Source: Verrucomicrobiia bacterium (GTDB lineage: Bacteria > Verrucomicrobiota > Verrucomicrobiia > Limisphaerales > UBA11358). Taken from it: a stretch of DNA of 61,207 nt. Shown here piece after piece: positions 17,901 to 24,675 of the stretch (position 1 is the stretch's first letter; each line of letters begins with the position of its first letter). Where the stretch lies: contig JARLJW010000110.1 in the NCBI GenBank assembly GCA_031290985.1, forward strand, positions 1 to 61,207, in the 5' to 3' direction. The notes below the pieces were generated by a model. That model had not been told where the DNA came from. It searched no databases and saw only the letters and a program-made list of their open reading frames with translations. The position numbers were made by a program, and so were the translations under genes.

Positions 17901-17943
17901 CTACCTTGATCTACCTTGATGCGCCTTGATCCGGTTTGACCTG
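17901..17943 (+). repeat. 10-bp-period tandem array 3
   Basis: The units CTACCTTGAT, CTACCTTGAT, GCGCCTTGAT and CCGGTTTGAC are in exact 10-bp register, followed by CTG. Confidence 0.75.
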
Positions 17944-18112
17944 TGGCCGGTGGAAATGGCCGCGCTGCAACCATTTCTGACTGTGCCGGAGGCACTTGTG
18001 GCAAACAACCACCCGCCCCCAATCACATCACCCGTCGCTCCGACAGTCGCGGAGCGTTTGGATTGCTGTCGCTTCAGCGCCGCTTTCCCACCACCAACCC
18101 GCGACCCCATTT

Positions 18113-18170
18113 TCACCTTGATCTACCTTGATCTACCTTAAATCGGCTTGAATCTCGGCTTGATCCGCCG
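18113..18170 (+). repeat. 10-bp-period tandem array 4
   Basis: The motif CCTTGATCTA occurs twice, then CCTTAAATCG, GCTTGAATCT and CGGCTTGATC. All are at or near a 10-bp spacing, with one 2-bp slip near the end. Confidence 0.7.
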
Positions 18171-18189
18171 CGTCCGCGATCCGACCCCA

Positions 18190-18336
18190 CATATGGCAGT
18201 TAAACTCAATATTGGCATAATACCCGGGTAGGGCGGGCAGTCCTCTGCCCGCCGCTATTGCTAACCAACGCGCTCTGGTTCACCGCGACCAGCCCGCAGA
18301 CATGACCAACCCAAACTGTGCCAAAGTGCCAAGAAC
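18190..18336 (-). repeat. Dispersed repeat family A, copy 2
   Basis: The reverse complement resembles 281-420. The copy contains a perfect hairpin, GCGGGCAG-TCCT-CTGCCCGC (18233-18252). Confidence 0.6.
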
Positions 18337-18449
18337 TATTATATTGGCCCTGCGCCAGCAGTGTCAAAGAATGCCCCCGTCCGGCACGGACCCCTTTCTA
18401 CCGCTGCCCATTTAACCCTTCTCTGATTTAAAAACCAGATTTAAGTTTA

Positions 18450-18473
18450 CGTTCAATCGGCCCCGATTGAACG
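18450..18473. repeat. 11-bp perfect palindrome
   Basis: The arms CGTTCAATCGG and CCGATTGAACG are perfectly complementary with a CC spacer. A-rich sequence follows but there is no T-tract. It could be an operator or a structured RNA element; nothing decides. Confidence 0.6.
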
Positions 18474-18551
18474 CAAAAATAGTCATGAACACTACAACGT
18501 TAACGGTTGTCTAAGCGCGTAGGCACGCCGAGCCTTTGCATCGCCACCAAA

Positions 18552-18824
18552 CGGAAGGCTTGATGTTTGGAACTTTCCTGGAGCTTGAATGTTGAATGTT
18601 GGAGCTTTGCCCCCCCGTTCCCCTGTGCCCGTACGCCAGTACCCCGGGCCAAAAAAGTGAACAGAAGGAAACCAAGGAAACGAAGCAGGCAGATGGCTCA
18701 TCCGGAGTCCATGAAGTCCTTCGCCTTCGTTCCCTCCGTTAGCTTCTGTTATTTTGGTTTCCGTTCTGCGCATTGGAATTTGGAGTTTCACTGGTGCTTG
18801 GATGTTGGTGCTTGGAGCTTTTCC
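18552..18824. repeat. TTGG-spaced dispersed repeat block, copy 1
   Basis: The ends carry TTGGAGC, CTTGATGTTTGG and GGTGCTTGGATGTTGG runs. The right end (18774-18820) closely matches 33040-33080 in the gsp operon. The middle has short GAAGGAAACCAAGGAAACGA-like sequence. Confidence 0.6.
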
Positions 18825-18846
18825 CGCTTTCCCCTAGCCTGCCTGC

Positions 18847-19551
18847 ATGTTCAAAGCCGCTGATTTGTTTGACCTCACGCAAACGGAACACGCCACCCTC
18901 TTCGACGGCTGCACCTACGCTTGGGAAGCCCTGAAGCAGATCGCGCCCCACCTCGCCAAACTCAAGCCCCGGAATCCGCCGCCGCGCTTCCCCGGCGCCA
19001 CCATCGGCGACCGCGTCATCATCGGCGCCGGCACCGTTGTGGAACCCGGCGCGATGATCAAAGGCCCCGCCATCATCGGCCAGAACTGCCAGATCCGCCA
19101 CAACGCCTACATCCGCGAAAACGTCATCATCGGCGACAACTGCGTCGTCGGCAACGCCAGCGAACTCAAAAACGCCCTCCTCTTCAACGGCGCGCAGGTG
19201 CCGCATTACAATTACATCGGCGACTCCATCCTCGGCTACAAAGCCCACACCGGCGCGGGCGTCATCTGCTCCAACCTCAAATCCCTGCCCGGCAACGTGA
19301 CGATTGCTCAACCATCAACCATCAGCCATCAACCATCAACCCTTCTGGACACCGGGTTAAGAAAATTCGGCGCCCTCATCGGCGACGGCGCGGAAGTCGG
19401 CTGCAACAGCGTACTCAACCCCGGCAGCATCATCGGCCGCGGCGCGATCATCTACCCCGGCGTCAACTGGCGCGGCGTCCTCCCCGCCAACAGCATCGCC
19501 AAGAACAAGGCGGAGGTGGAAGTTGTCACCAAACACTCGAAGGGAAGTTAA
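18847..19551 (+). CDS. Left-handed beta-helix (hexapeptide) transferase-like protein
   Basis: This 234-residue protein is built of hexapeptide repeats ([LIV]-G-x-x-x-x), such as A-T-I-G-D-R-V-I-I-G-A-G. The G-A-G-V-I-C-S-N-L-K and E-V-G-C-N-S-V-L-N-P-G-S-I-I-G blocks are typical of GlmU C-terminal-like acyltransferases. No nucleotidyltransferase domain is present. It may be a UDP-sugar or acyl transferase of envelope metabolism. Between the S-N-L-K block and the D-T-G-L-R-K-F-G block, an in-frame run of heptamer repeats (CAACCAT-like, 19309-19345) adds about 12 unusual residues. Confidence 0.8.
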   Translation: MFKAADLFDLTQTEHATLFDGCTYAWEALKQIAPHLAKLKPRNPPPRFPGATIGDRVIIGAGTVVEPGAMIKGPAIIGQNCQIRHNAYIRENVIIGDNCVVGNASELKNALLFNGAQVPHYNYIGDSILGYKAHTGAGVICSNLKSLPGNVTIAQPSTISHQPSTLLDTGLRKFGALIGDGAEVGCNSVLNPGSIIGRGAIIYPGVNWRGVLPANSIAKNKAEVEVVTKHSKGS

Positions 19552-19860
19552 CAGCCAAATGCGCCTTTGCTGTAGCGTCAGGCCTCCCGGCCTGACGTAG
19601 CGGGCGGCATCCTGCCGCCCGGAAAAAACCGTGGCCAAGTCAACGGTTTCCGAACATTCCAAAACATCCCGCCTATTGTCTGGCTCAATCCACCGGGTCT
19701 GCCGGGGCGCGGCGTTTACGCCGCTTCAACCTGCGAAAATAAGTTGGTGTTAAAATATTTGTTCGCGTTCTTATAACCAAAGCCACCTATAAAAAATTGC
19801 TAATGACTTGACTGTGATTGGATTAAAAATCATTGTTTTTGTTTCAGACGGAATGGGTAC
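19552..19860. other. Intergenic region with REP-like repeat and AT-rich promoter zone
   Basis: It contains a double-hairpin repeat (19569-19633). From 19740 on, an AT-rich stretch leads to the next gene and probably holds its promoter, but no clear -35/-10 pair stands out. Confidence 0.5.
19569..19633. repeat. REP-like double hairpin, copy A
   Basis: Two hairpins follow one another, GTCAGGCCTCCCGGCCTGAC and GGGCGGCATCCTGCCGCCC, ending in GGAAAAAACC. This near-identical block also occurs at 21982-22046. Each copy sits 10-20 bp after a stop codon. Confidence 0.75.
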
Positions 19861-21405
19861 ATGAAGATCAGTTTCAAAAAAATTGCGGTCGGCCTGGGCA
19901 TGACTTGTCTGCTCGCTGCGCCGTTTAAAACCTTCGCCTTCGCCCTGCTTGGTCCCTATGAGCCGTGGATGCAGGCGACCAACGGCGTTTTCGATCCGGT
20001 TTTTGATATCGGGGGACCAATGGATATCGATAGCGAGTACCGCTGGAATGTGCCGGTCGTGACCTATGGTTTTGATAAATCGTTTCTAGATTATTTTGGC
20101 ACAAACGGCGTGGCGGCAGTGGAAAGCGCGATTAAAATTCTGAACGATTTACCGCCCGCTTCAACCATTGTTCTGACTAATTATCCGTTCAGCGCGCAAT
20201 ATTTCAATTCGCAAGCTGAACCGTTGGGGCTTGTTGATTTAAAATCTCAAACACTTTCTCTGCTCTTGGAACAAATGGGATTGGCCCAACCGAGTCGATA
20301 CATTTACGTTTTAAAACAGTGGGACATATCCTTGCAGGTGCCACCTAACGCGTTTAGTTCTCCGCCGTGGCCAGATGGAACCATCCCCCAATTCATCCTC
20401 ATGCGCAATTTCGACCCTCAAACTTTGGAGGCCAGCGTATACATAAATGAAACATTGTATTCGGCTTATATTGCCATCGATAACAATCAGAATTCAATGG
20501 TTCCATTTACAGTTGACCAATGGGCCTCAAGCCGCTTTACGTCGGTGGCTGAATTTCCTATTGCCCAATATGACATGTACACGGGCGGGGGAAAGGTTTA
20601 TACCGGACTGACTTACGACGACGTCGGTGGGCTGGTTTATTTGCTTTCCACGAACAACATCAATTATGAAACATTGCTGCCAGACATCACTGGCATCGGA
20701 ATAAATTCAAATTCGTTCGTAAATGGCGCCTGGCGCCCAGGTGTGGACAAAATCACCTTTTTGCCCCAGTCGACCGGAGTGCAACCGGGCGTTTTTATGC
20801 CCATGACGCATCAATACGCCGACACCTACTTCACCAATGGCAATCTGGTTCAGCAGCAGTTACAGCGTGTGACGTTCCAGCCAGATTTTCTTTTCAGCGC
20901 CAGACCAGATTCTTTTCGCACCGGAACCACCAACTGGATCAACAACGCCGCAAAAAATGGCAACCTTGCTGGAGCGGGTCCCGGAACCATCCGGCCTCCG
21001 GTCGTCGTGGCATTTCAAAAAATGGGAGGGGACTTTTATAGTTCGATTTCACCTCCAAACTACGTATGGTCCGAAGATTCGGTTCAAGATCAAACATCTA
21101 TAGCCCACATATACGGCTCATTTGACAACTCCACTAATCCCCCCATTGTTTATCCTGTTTTGCAAAGCGGTGAGGTTTCCATGGCTCTTCGCATGTCTTT
21201 GAGCCATTCCAACTATGGAGAGAATTTTTATGGTTTTGAATGGTCACCGACAAGCCAGGCTGGAACTGTCTATGCCCTCCAAACATCCACTAATCTGTCA
21301 ACTTGGGGCACGTTGTTTGCGATAACCAACAACGGCAGTGTTTTCTACTATCGCAACGTGAACGCCAACAGTCCTTCCCGATTTTATAGGCTGCTACCAC
21401 AATGA
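19861..21405 (+). CDS. Large secreted protein of unknown function
   Basis: This 514-residue protein has a signal peptide (about 1-26, ending A-F-A). The N-terminal half contains an aromatic-rich domain (P-V-V-T-Y-G-F-D, Y-L-L-S-T-N-N-I-N-Y-E). The C-terminal 50 residues, A-L-Q-T-S-T-N-L-S-T-W through S-R-F-Y-R-L-L, resemble the tail found on many verrucomicrobial exported proteins. It is noticeably AT-richer than its neighbours. No enzymatic motif is visible; secretion through the type II system is possible but unproven. Confidence 0.75.
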   Translation: MKISFKKIAVGLGMTCLLAAPFKTFAFALLGPYEPWMQATNGVFDPVFDIGGPMDIDSEYRWNVPVVTYGFDKSFLDYFGTNGVAAVESAIKILNDLPPASTIVLTNYPFSAQYFNSQAEPLGLVDLKSQTLSLLLEQMGLAQPSRYIYVLKQWDISLQVPPNAFSSPPWPDGTIPQFILMRNFDPQTLEASVYINETLYSAYIAIDNNQNSMVPFTVDQWASSRFTSVAEFPIAQYDMYTGGGKVYTGLTYDDVGGLVYLLSTNNINYETLLPDITGIGINSNSFVNGAWRPGVDKITFLPQSTGVQPGVFMPMTHQYADTYFTNGNLVQQQLQRVTFQPDFLFSARPDSFRTGTTNWINNAAKNGNLAGAGPGTIRPPVVVAFQKMGGDFYSSISPPNYVWSEDSVQDQTSIAHIYGSFDNSTNPPIVYPVLQSGEVSMALRMSLSHSNYGENFYGFEWSPTSQAGTVYALQTSTNLSTWGTLFAITNNGSVFYYRNVNANSPSRFYRLLPQ

Positions 21406-21412
21406 TTTTGTC

Positions 21413-21970
21413 ATGCGCCTTCGATTATCTATTTTAGGGCTTTTCATCACTTTCGCCGCCTTCGCCTGCTGCCTTTCCCTCCCCGCCCAAGACATCACCT
21501 CCGCCTGGTTCGCCGGCGGCAAGTTTCTGGCGGAATCCGACAGCCAGCGGATGACCAATGACTTCGGCGGCCGGCTGGATTTTACCGCTGACCCTGATTT
21601 CCTCAACGGCTGGCGGCAGCACTGGAATTCCATCTCCACCATCAAGCACCCTCAAGGCGCGTACATCGTCCTCTTCGTCGCCACCAAATATGATAGCGAG
21701 GCGCAGGATTGCGTCTACGACCTCGCCATCAAGAAGCCCGATGGCTCCGTCTGCATCAGCTTCACCAACCTGCCCGCCGTCAAACAGCCGCTCCCTCCGG
21801 TCAAACATCTGGCGGACGCCAAACCCACCCTTCGGCTCAGCCCCAAATTCGTCGTCTTCCAGCTCGACCCGCCGGACCCCGTCGGCACCTACACCGTCGA
21901 AGTCGAATTGCGCGACCGTTTGCATAAAACCAGCGTGAAGTTGAAGAAAGAACTTTTGGTGAACAAGTGA
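21413..21970 (+). CDS. Small secreted protein of unknown function
   Basis: This 185-residue protein has a signal peptide (L-F-I-T-F-A-A-F-A-C-C-L-S-L-P-A-Q-D, cleavage near residue 25). The mature part is probably a beta-sandwich: A-Y-I-V-L-F-V-A, V-G-T-Y-T-V-E-V-E-L-R-D. The last strands resemble an Ig-like modulation domain. It follows the larger secreted protein by 7 bp. Confidence 0.7.
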   Translation: MRLRLSILGLFITFAAFACCLSLPAQDITSAWFAGGKFLAESDSQRMTNDFGGRLDFTADPDFLNGWRQHWNSISTIKHPQGAYIVLFVATKYDSEAQDCVYDLAIKKPDGSVCISFTNLPAVKQPLPPVKHLADAKPTLRLSPKFVVFQLDPPDPVGTYTVEVELRDRLHKTSVKLKKELLVNK

Positions 21971-21981
21971 CCGATGCAGTT

Positions 21982-22046
21982 GCTGTAGAGTCAGGCCTCC
22001 TGGCCTGACGTAGAGGGCGGCATCCCTGCCGCCCGGAAAAACCGTG
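21982..22046. repeat. REP-like double hairpin, copy B
   Basis: This copy of 19569-19633 differs at a few bases. Compensating changes keep the stems mostly paired (CCTCCTGG instead of CCTCCCGG). It lies 11 bp after the stop of the preceding gene. Confidence 0.75.
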
Positions 22047-22173
22047 ACCCAGCCCACGACTCACGAACACTCCAAAGCGCTCAGCCTTTTGTGAGGCTCC
22101 ATCCACCGGCGCAAGGCGCGTCCGCGTCCGCCCCTGAATCACGCATCTTTCTTCGGGCTGATGCCCCGCCGTT

Positions 22174-23073
22174 TCAGGCCCCGCAACACTTCTTATACTT
22201 TTTCCCGCTGCCGCAGGGGCATGGCTCATTGCGTCCGGTTTTCGGCGGAGCCAGATACGGCTGGGGCGGCAGTTCCGACCTCAGTTCGTCCTGCAGAAAT
22301 TGCAATTCGGCGTTTTCCTGTTTCAAAGCCTCGATTTCTTCCTCCATCGCGGCAATTCGCCGGCTTAGGTCCGTGAGCGAATTCGGTTTGAGCGGATGCT
22401 CGCGCTCCGCCTTCAGCCCGAAATGAATTTGCACATCCTCCACATCGCCCACCACCGATTCATCCACGCGTCCGGACGCGAACGCGCGCTCGATGAGCGG
22501 CATCGCCTCGACGGCCAGCAAATCGTAAAGCGGCAAAATCAAAAACGCGTTCAACGCTTCCGACTGCTCCCCGAATTTCTCCAACTGGGCCTGCAGCCGC
22601 GCCACACACTCGGCGCGCCATTCGGGATGCGCCTCGCCGATCTTGCCCAGCGTCTCGGCGGCGACCGTTCGCGCCCATTCACCCTGCGCCGTGTCCGCCA
22701 GATAATTCGCCACCGGCCCCACCGCCGCGCCGCCGATTTGCCCCAGCGCCACGGGCAAATCCGTCGCCACCCAGTCATCCTGTTCCGCGTCCGTGCGGCG
22801 AAGCAGTGTCAGCAACGGCTCAACGGCCCCGGCCGCGCGCAGTTGTCCCAGCGCGCGCCACGCATGGACCGGTGCCCAGACCAGCGGGCTGTCGGCCGGA
22901 CCATCGTTTAACGCCGGATCGGTCGCCATGCGGATCAACTCCGGCACCGCCTCCAGCGAAATCCCCAGCCCGGCGTAATCGAGACCCTCCTCGGGCGGTC
23001 CTCCGAGCCGGAGCAGTTGGTTTACGGCCGACGCATCATCAGAGTTTGGGACGGCAGCTTCGGAGTCAGACAT
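22174..23073 (-). CDS. HEAT-like / SEC-C motif protein
   Basis: This 299-residue protein has a helical HEAT-like N-terminal region resembling DUF1186 (about 25-215), a coiled coil (about 225-265) and a C-terminal SEC-C zinc motif, R-N-E-P-C-P-C-G-S-G-K-K-Y-K-K-C-C. The SEC-C element, first known from SecA, binds zinc and may contact ribosomes. The DUF1186 part suggests a protein-interaction role. No operon partner is close. Confidence 0.85.
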   Translation of the reverse strand: MSDSEAAVPNSDDASAVNQLLRLGGPPEEGLDYAGLGISLEAVPELIRMATDPALNDGPADSPLVWAPVHAWRALGQLRAAGAVEPLLTLLRRTDAEQDDWVATDLPVALGQIGGAAVGPVANYLADTAQGEWARTVAAETLGKIGEAHPEWRAECVARLQAQLEKFGEQSEALNAFLILPLYDLLAVEAMPLIERAFASGRVDESVVGDVEDVQIHFGLKAEREHPLKPNSLTDLSRRIAAMEEEIEALKQENAELQFLQDELRSELPPQPYLAPPKTGRNEPCPCGSGKKYKKCCGA

Positions 23074-23211
23074 AAGCAGTCAATAATCATTTTGGCCGGA
23101 TTCGCCATCGCGCTGCCGGCCTTTTTGTGTCATTTGGCGGCGGAAAACCCTTCGTCCGCCAGTCGGGCAAATGATATACCGGAGAAATTAGCGGTCCAAA
23201 TTTAATTTACT

Positions 23212-23335
23212 TTAATCCTCCACCGGCACCACCAAACTGTCCATGATGTAATCCTTCCGCTCCGGCGTGTTCTTGCCCATGTAAAAATCAAAGATCAGCC
23301 CCGGACCCCGCTGCCGCACGCCAACGAAACCGGCT
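23212..23335 (-). pseudogene. Duplicated 3' end of the topoisomerase gene
   Basis: Bases 23214-23283 are identical to 24678-24747, the last 70 bp of the topoisomerase B gene. They encode the final N-T-P-E-R-K-D-Y-I-M-D-S-L-V-V-P-V-E-D in the same orientation. This copy ends in TAA where the live gene has TGA. Farther in, it has substitutions and a one-base insertion, then fades by about 23335. Confidence 0.9.
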
Positions 23336-23370
23336 TGCCCCTAAATAATTTCCGGGCTACTGTGACTTTC

Positions 23371-23625
23371 ATGAGTGCGGTGGAACTGGCAGTTAAAAAG
23401 GTTAAAAAGCTGTCGGCGCGGCAGGCCAAGGAATTATTGGGCTGGCTGGACGCCCGGCAGCCCAAAGGAGCTGCTTTGAAACCGTCGGGCCGGCCCGCGC
23501 GACGCAAAACCACGGCCCGCCGTGCCATGCAAAAGCTCAAGGCCTGGCAGGACTCCGTTCGCGGAACAACCGACTGGCAGCCGCCACGGATGCCGGATGA
23601 CTTGGTCAAGCCGTTCCGGTTTTGA
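23371..23625 (+). CDS. Antitoxin of the VapC-type pair
   Basis: This 84-residue, strongly basic protein begins M-S-A-V-E-L-A-V-K-K-V-K-K-L-S and contains Q-A-K-E-L-L-G-W-L-D. Such short N-terminal helices occur in antitoxins paired with PIN toxins. The ATG at 23371 was preferred over an upstream CTG/TTG-type extension. Its stop overlaps the toxin start, the usual arrangement for tight coupling. Confidence 0.75.
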   Translation: MSAVELAVKKVKKLSARQAKELLGWLDARQPKGAALKPSGRPARRKTTARRAMQKLKAWQDSVRGTTDWQPPRMPDDLVKPFRF

Positions 23626-24026
23626 ACTTCGTGCTGGACACAAACGCAGTCAGTGAAACGAGGAAACCTCGTCCTCATCCTGGATTGCTCGACTGGTTAT
23701 ACGCCCAAGACCCGGCCCAACTTTTCATCACCACCATCACGCTCGCCGAAGTATGGCACGGCTTCCACGGTTTGGCCCCCAGCCACCCGGACTATGAAAG
23801 CATCAAACGATTCGCCACCGACCTGCCCCGGAAATATCGCATTCTGAATTTCGACGCCCGCGCGGCGGCGATTTGGGGAGAATTGACCGCCCTTGCAAAC
23901 GGCCCGCTGCCGCTGCGCGATTCCTTCATCGCCGCCATCGTGCGTTCGCGCGGCCATCGCATCGTCACGCGGGACACCATGCCCTTCGAACGCATGGGCT
24001 GCAAGGTGGTTGATCCGTGGAAATAG
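23622..24026 (+). CDS. vapC: PIN-domain toxin, VapC type
   Basis: This 134-residue protein carries the PIN metal site: Asp6 (V-L-D-T-N), Glu43 (L-A-E-V), Asp100 (P-L-R-D-S-F-I-A-A) and Asp118 (T-R-D-T). These residues hold Mg2+ or Mn2+ for RNA cleavage. It starts with TTG at 23622, overlapping the antitoxin stop. It lies inside the segment bracketed by the topoisomerase-end duplication. Confidence 0.92.
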   Translation: MNFVLDTNAVSETRKPRPHPGLLDWLYAQDPAQLFITTITLAEVWHGFHGLAPSHPDYESIKRFATDLPRKYRILNFDARAAAIWGELTALANGPLPLRDSFIAAIVRSRGHRIVTRDTMPFERMGCKVVDPWK

Positions 24027-24053
24027 GCTCCGTCCATCCGCCAACGGCGGCGT

Positions 24054-24088
24054 AGCTTTGCGTCTCTGCGTTCTTGGCGGTTAAAAAC
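24054..24088 (+). repeat. CTTTGCGTCTCTGCG-type dispersed motif
   Basis: The sequence CTTTGCGTCTCTGCGTTCTT followed by GGCGGTTAAAAACC is of a type found between genes in many unrelated bacterial genomes. This is a general recollection; only one copy is present here. It lies between the two toxin-antitoxin pairs. Confidence 0.45.
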
Positions 24089-24117
24089 CCTCTCAATTCG
24101 CCACCGTCACCGTCAGG

Positions 24118-24420
24118 TTAATCCTGCGAACTCAAATCCGGCTCGGTGCGGGCACCGTGCCAGTAACGCAATATGTCCACGGCATTGTCCGCCTCGCGCA
24201 CACGGTAGAAAATGAGATAAGGAGGTGAGACCAGCTTGCGCACACCCGGACGCTTTGGATAGGGCGGGCCGAGCAACGGAAAATTTTCAAGCATGGCCAC
24301 GCGATCAATCAGTTCGTTGCCAAAACGCACGGCTGCCTCTGGATTTTCTTGAGCGATGAAACGAACAACCCTCTCCAGATCTGCGATGGCCTGTGGCGAA
24401 AAGATTATCTTGCAGCCCAT
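24118..24420 (-). CDS. RelE/ParE-family toxin
   Basis: This 100-residue protein has the RelE/ParE fold pattern: I-I-F-S-P-Q-A-I-A-D-L-E-R, G-N-E-L-I-D-R-V, F-P-L-L-G and L-V-S-P-P-Y-L-I-F-Y-R-V. The C-terminal I-L-R-Y-W-H-G-A-R is typical of the ParE branch. ParE toxins poison gyrase while RelE cuts mRNA; the subgroup cannot be fixed by eye. Its start overlaps the antitoxin stop by 16 bp. Confidence 0.88.
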   Translation of the reverse strand: MGCKIIFSPQAIADLERVVRFIAQENPEAAVRFGNELIDRVAMLENFPLLGPPYPKRPGVRKLVSPPYLIFYRVREADNAVDILRYWHGARTEPDLSSQD

Positions 24421-24629
24421 GAGCCCACCCTTTTGCGGACGTCATCCACTGAAACACCTTTGCCGGCATCGATATCGCGGGCGGCCTCGTCCAGCGAACG
24501 CAATAGCCGCTGTTCTTCCTGCGCCGTCAATTCGGGCGCGCTCTGGGAATTGAGCCAGAGTTGCAATGCCTTCCGCTCGTTGCCCGGCAGATGGGCAACC
24601 GCATCTTGAATTTCAGCCAGAGTATTCAT
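24405..24629 (-). CDS. Antitoxin of the RelE/ParE pair
   Basis: This 74-residue acidic protein begins M-N-T-L-A-E-I-Q-D-A-V-A-H-L-P and ends D-D-V-R-K-R-V. It fits short addiction-module antitoxins that neutralise RelE/ParE partners. It lies immediately upstream of and overlapping the toxin, so the order is antitoxin first. Confidence 0.8.
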   Translation of the reverse strand: MNTLAEIQDAVAHLPGNERKALQLWLNSQSAPELTAQEEQRLLRSLDEAARDIDAGKGVSVDDVRKRVGSWAAR

Positions 24630-24675
24630 GGCAACTCAAAACTAACCCGCAGCGAAAAATTTGGCAAACGCCATT

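Larger units (their letters stand above)
17701..18846. other. 1.1-kb gene-free stretch packed with repeats
   Basis: No gene is supported. It holds two 10-bp-period arrays (17901-17943, 18113-18170), copy 2 of repeat family A (18190-18336), an 11-bp perfect palindrome (18450-18473) and a long block of TTGG-spaced repeats (18552-18824). Short open frames through it carry only translated repeat sequence. Confidence 0.65.

Noticed and set aside
17901..18170. CRISPR array
   Set aside because: The units are 10 bp with no unique spacers of 25-40 bp and no cas genes nearby.
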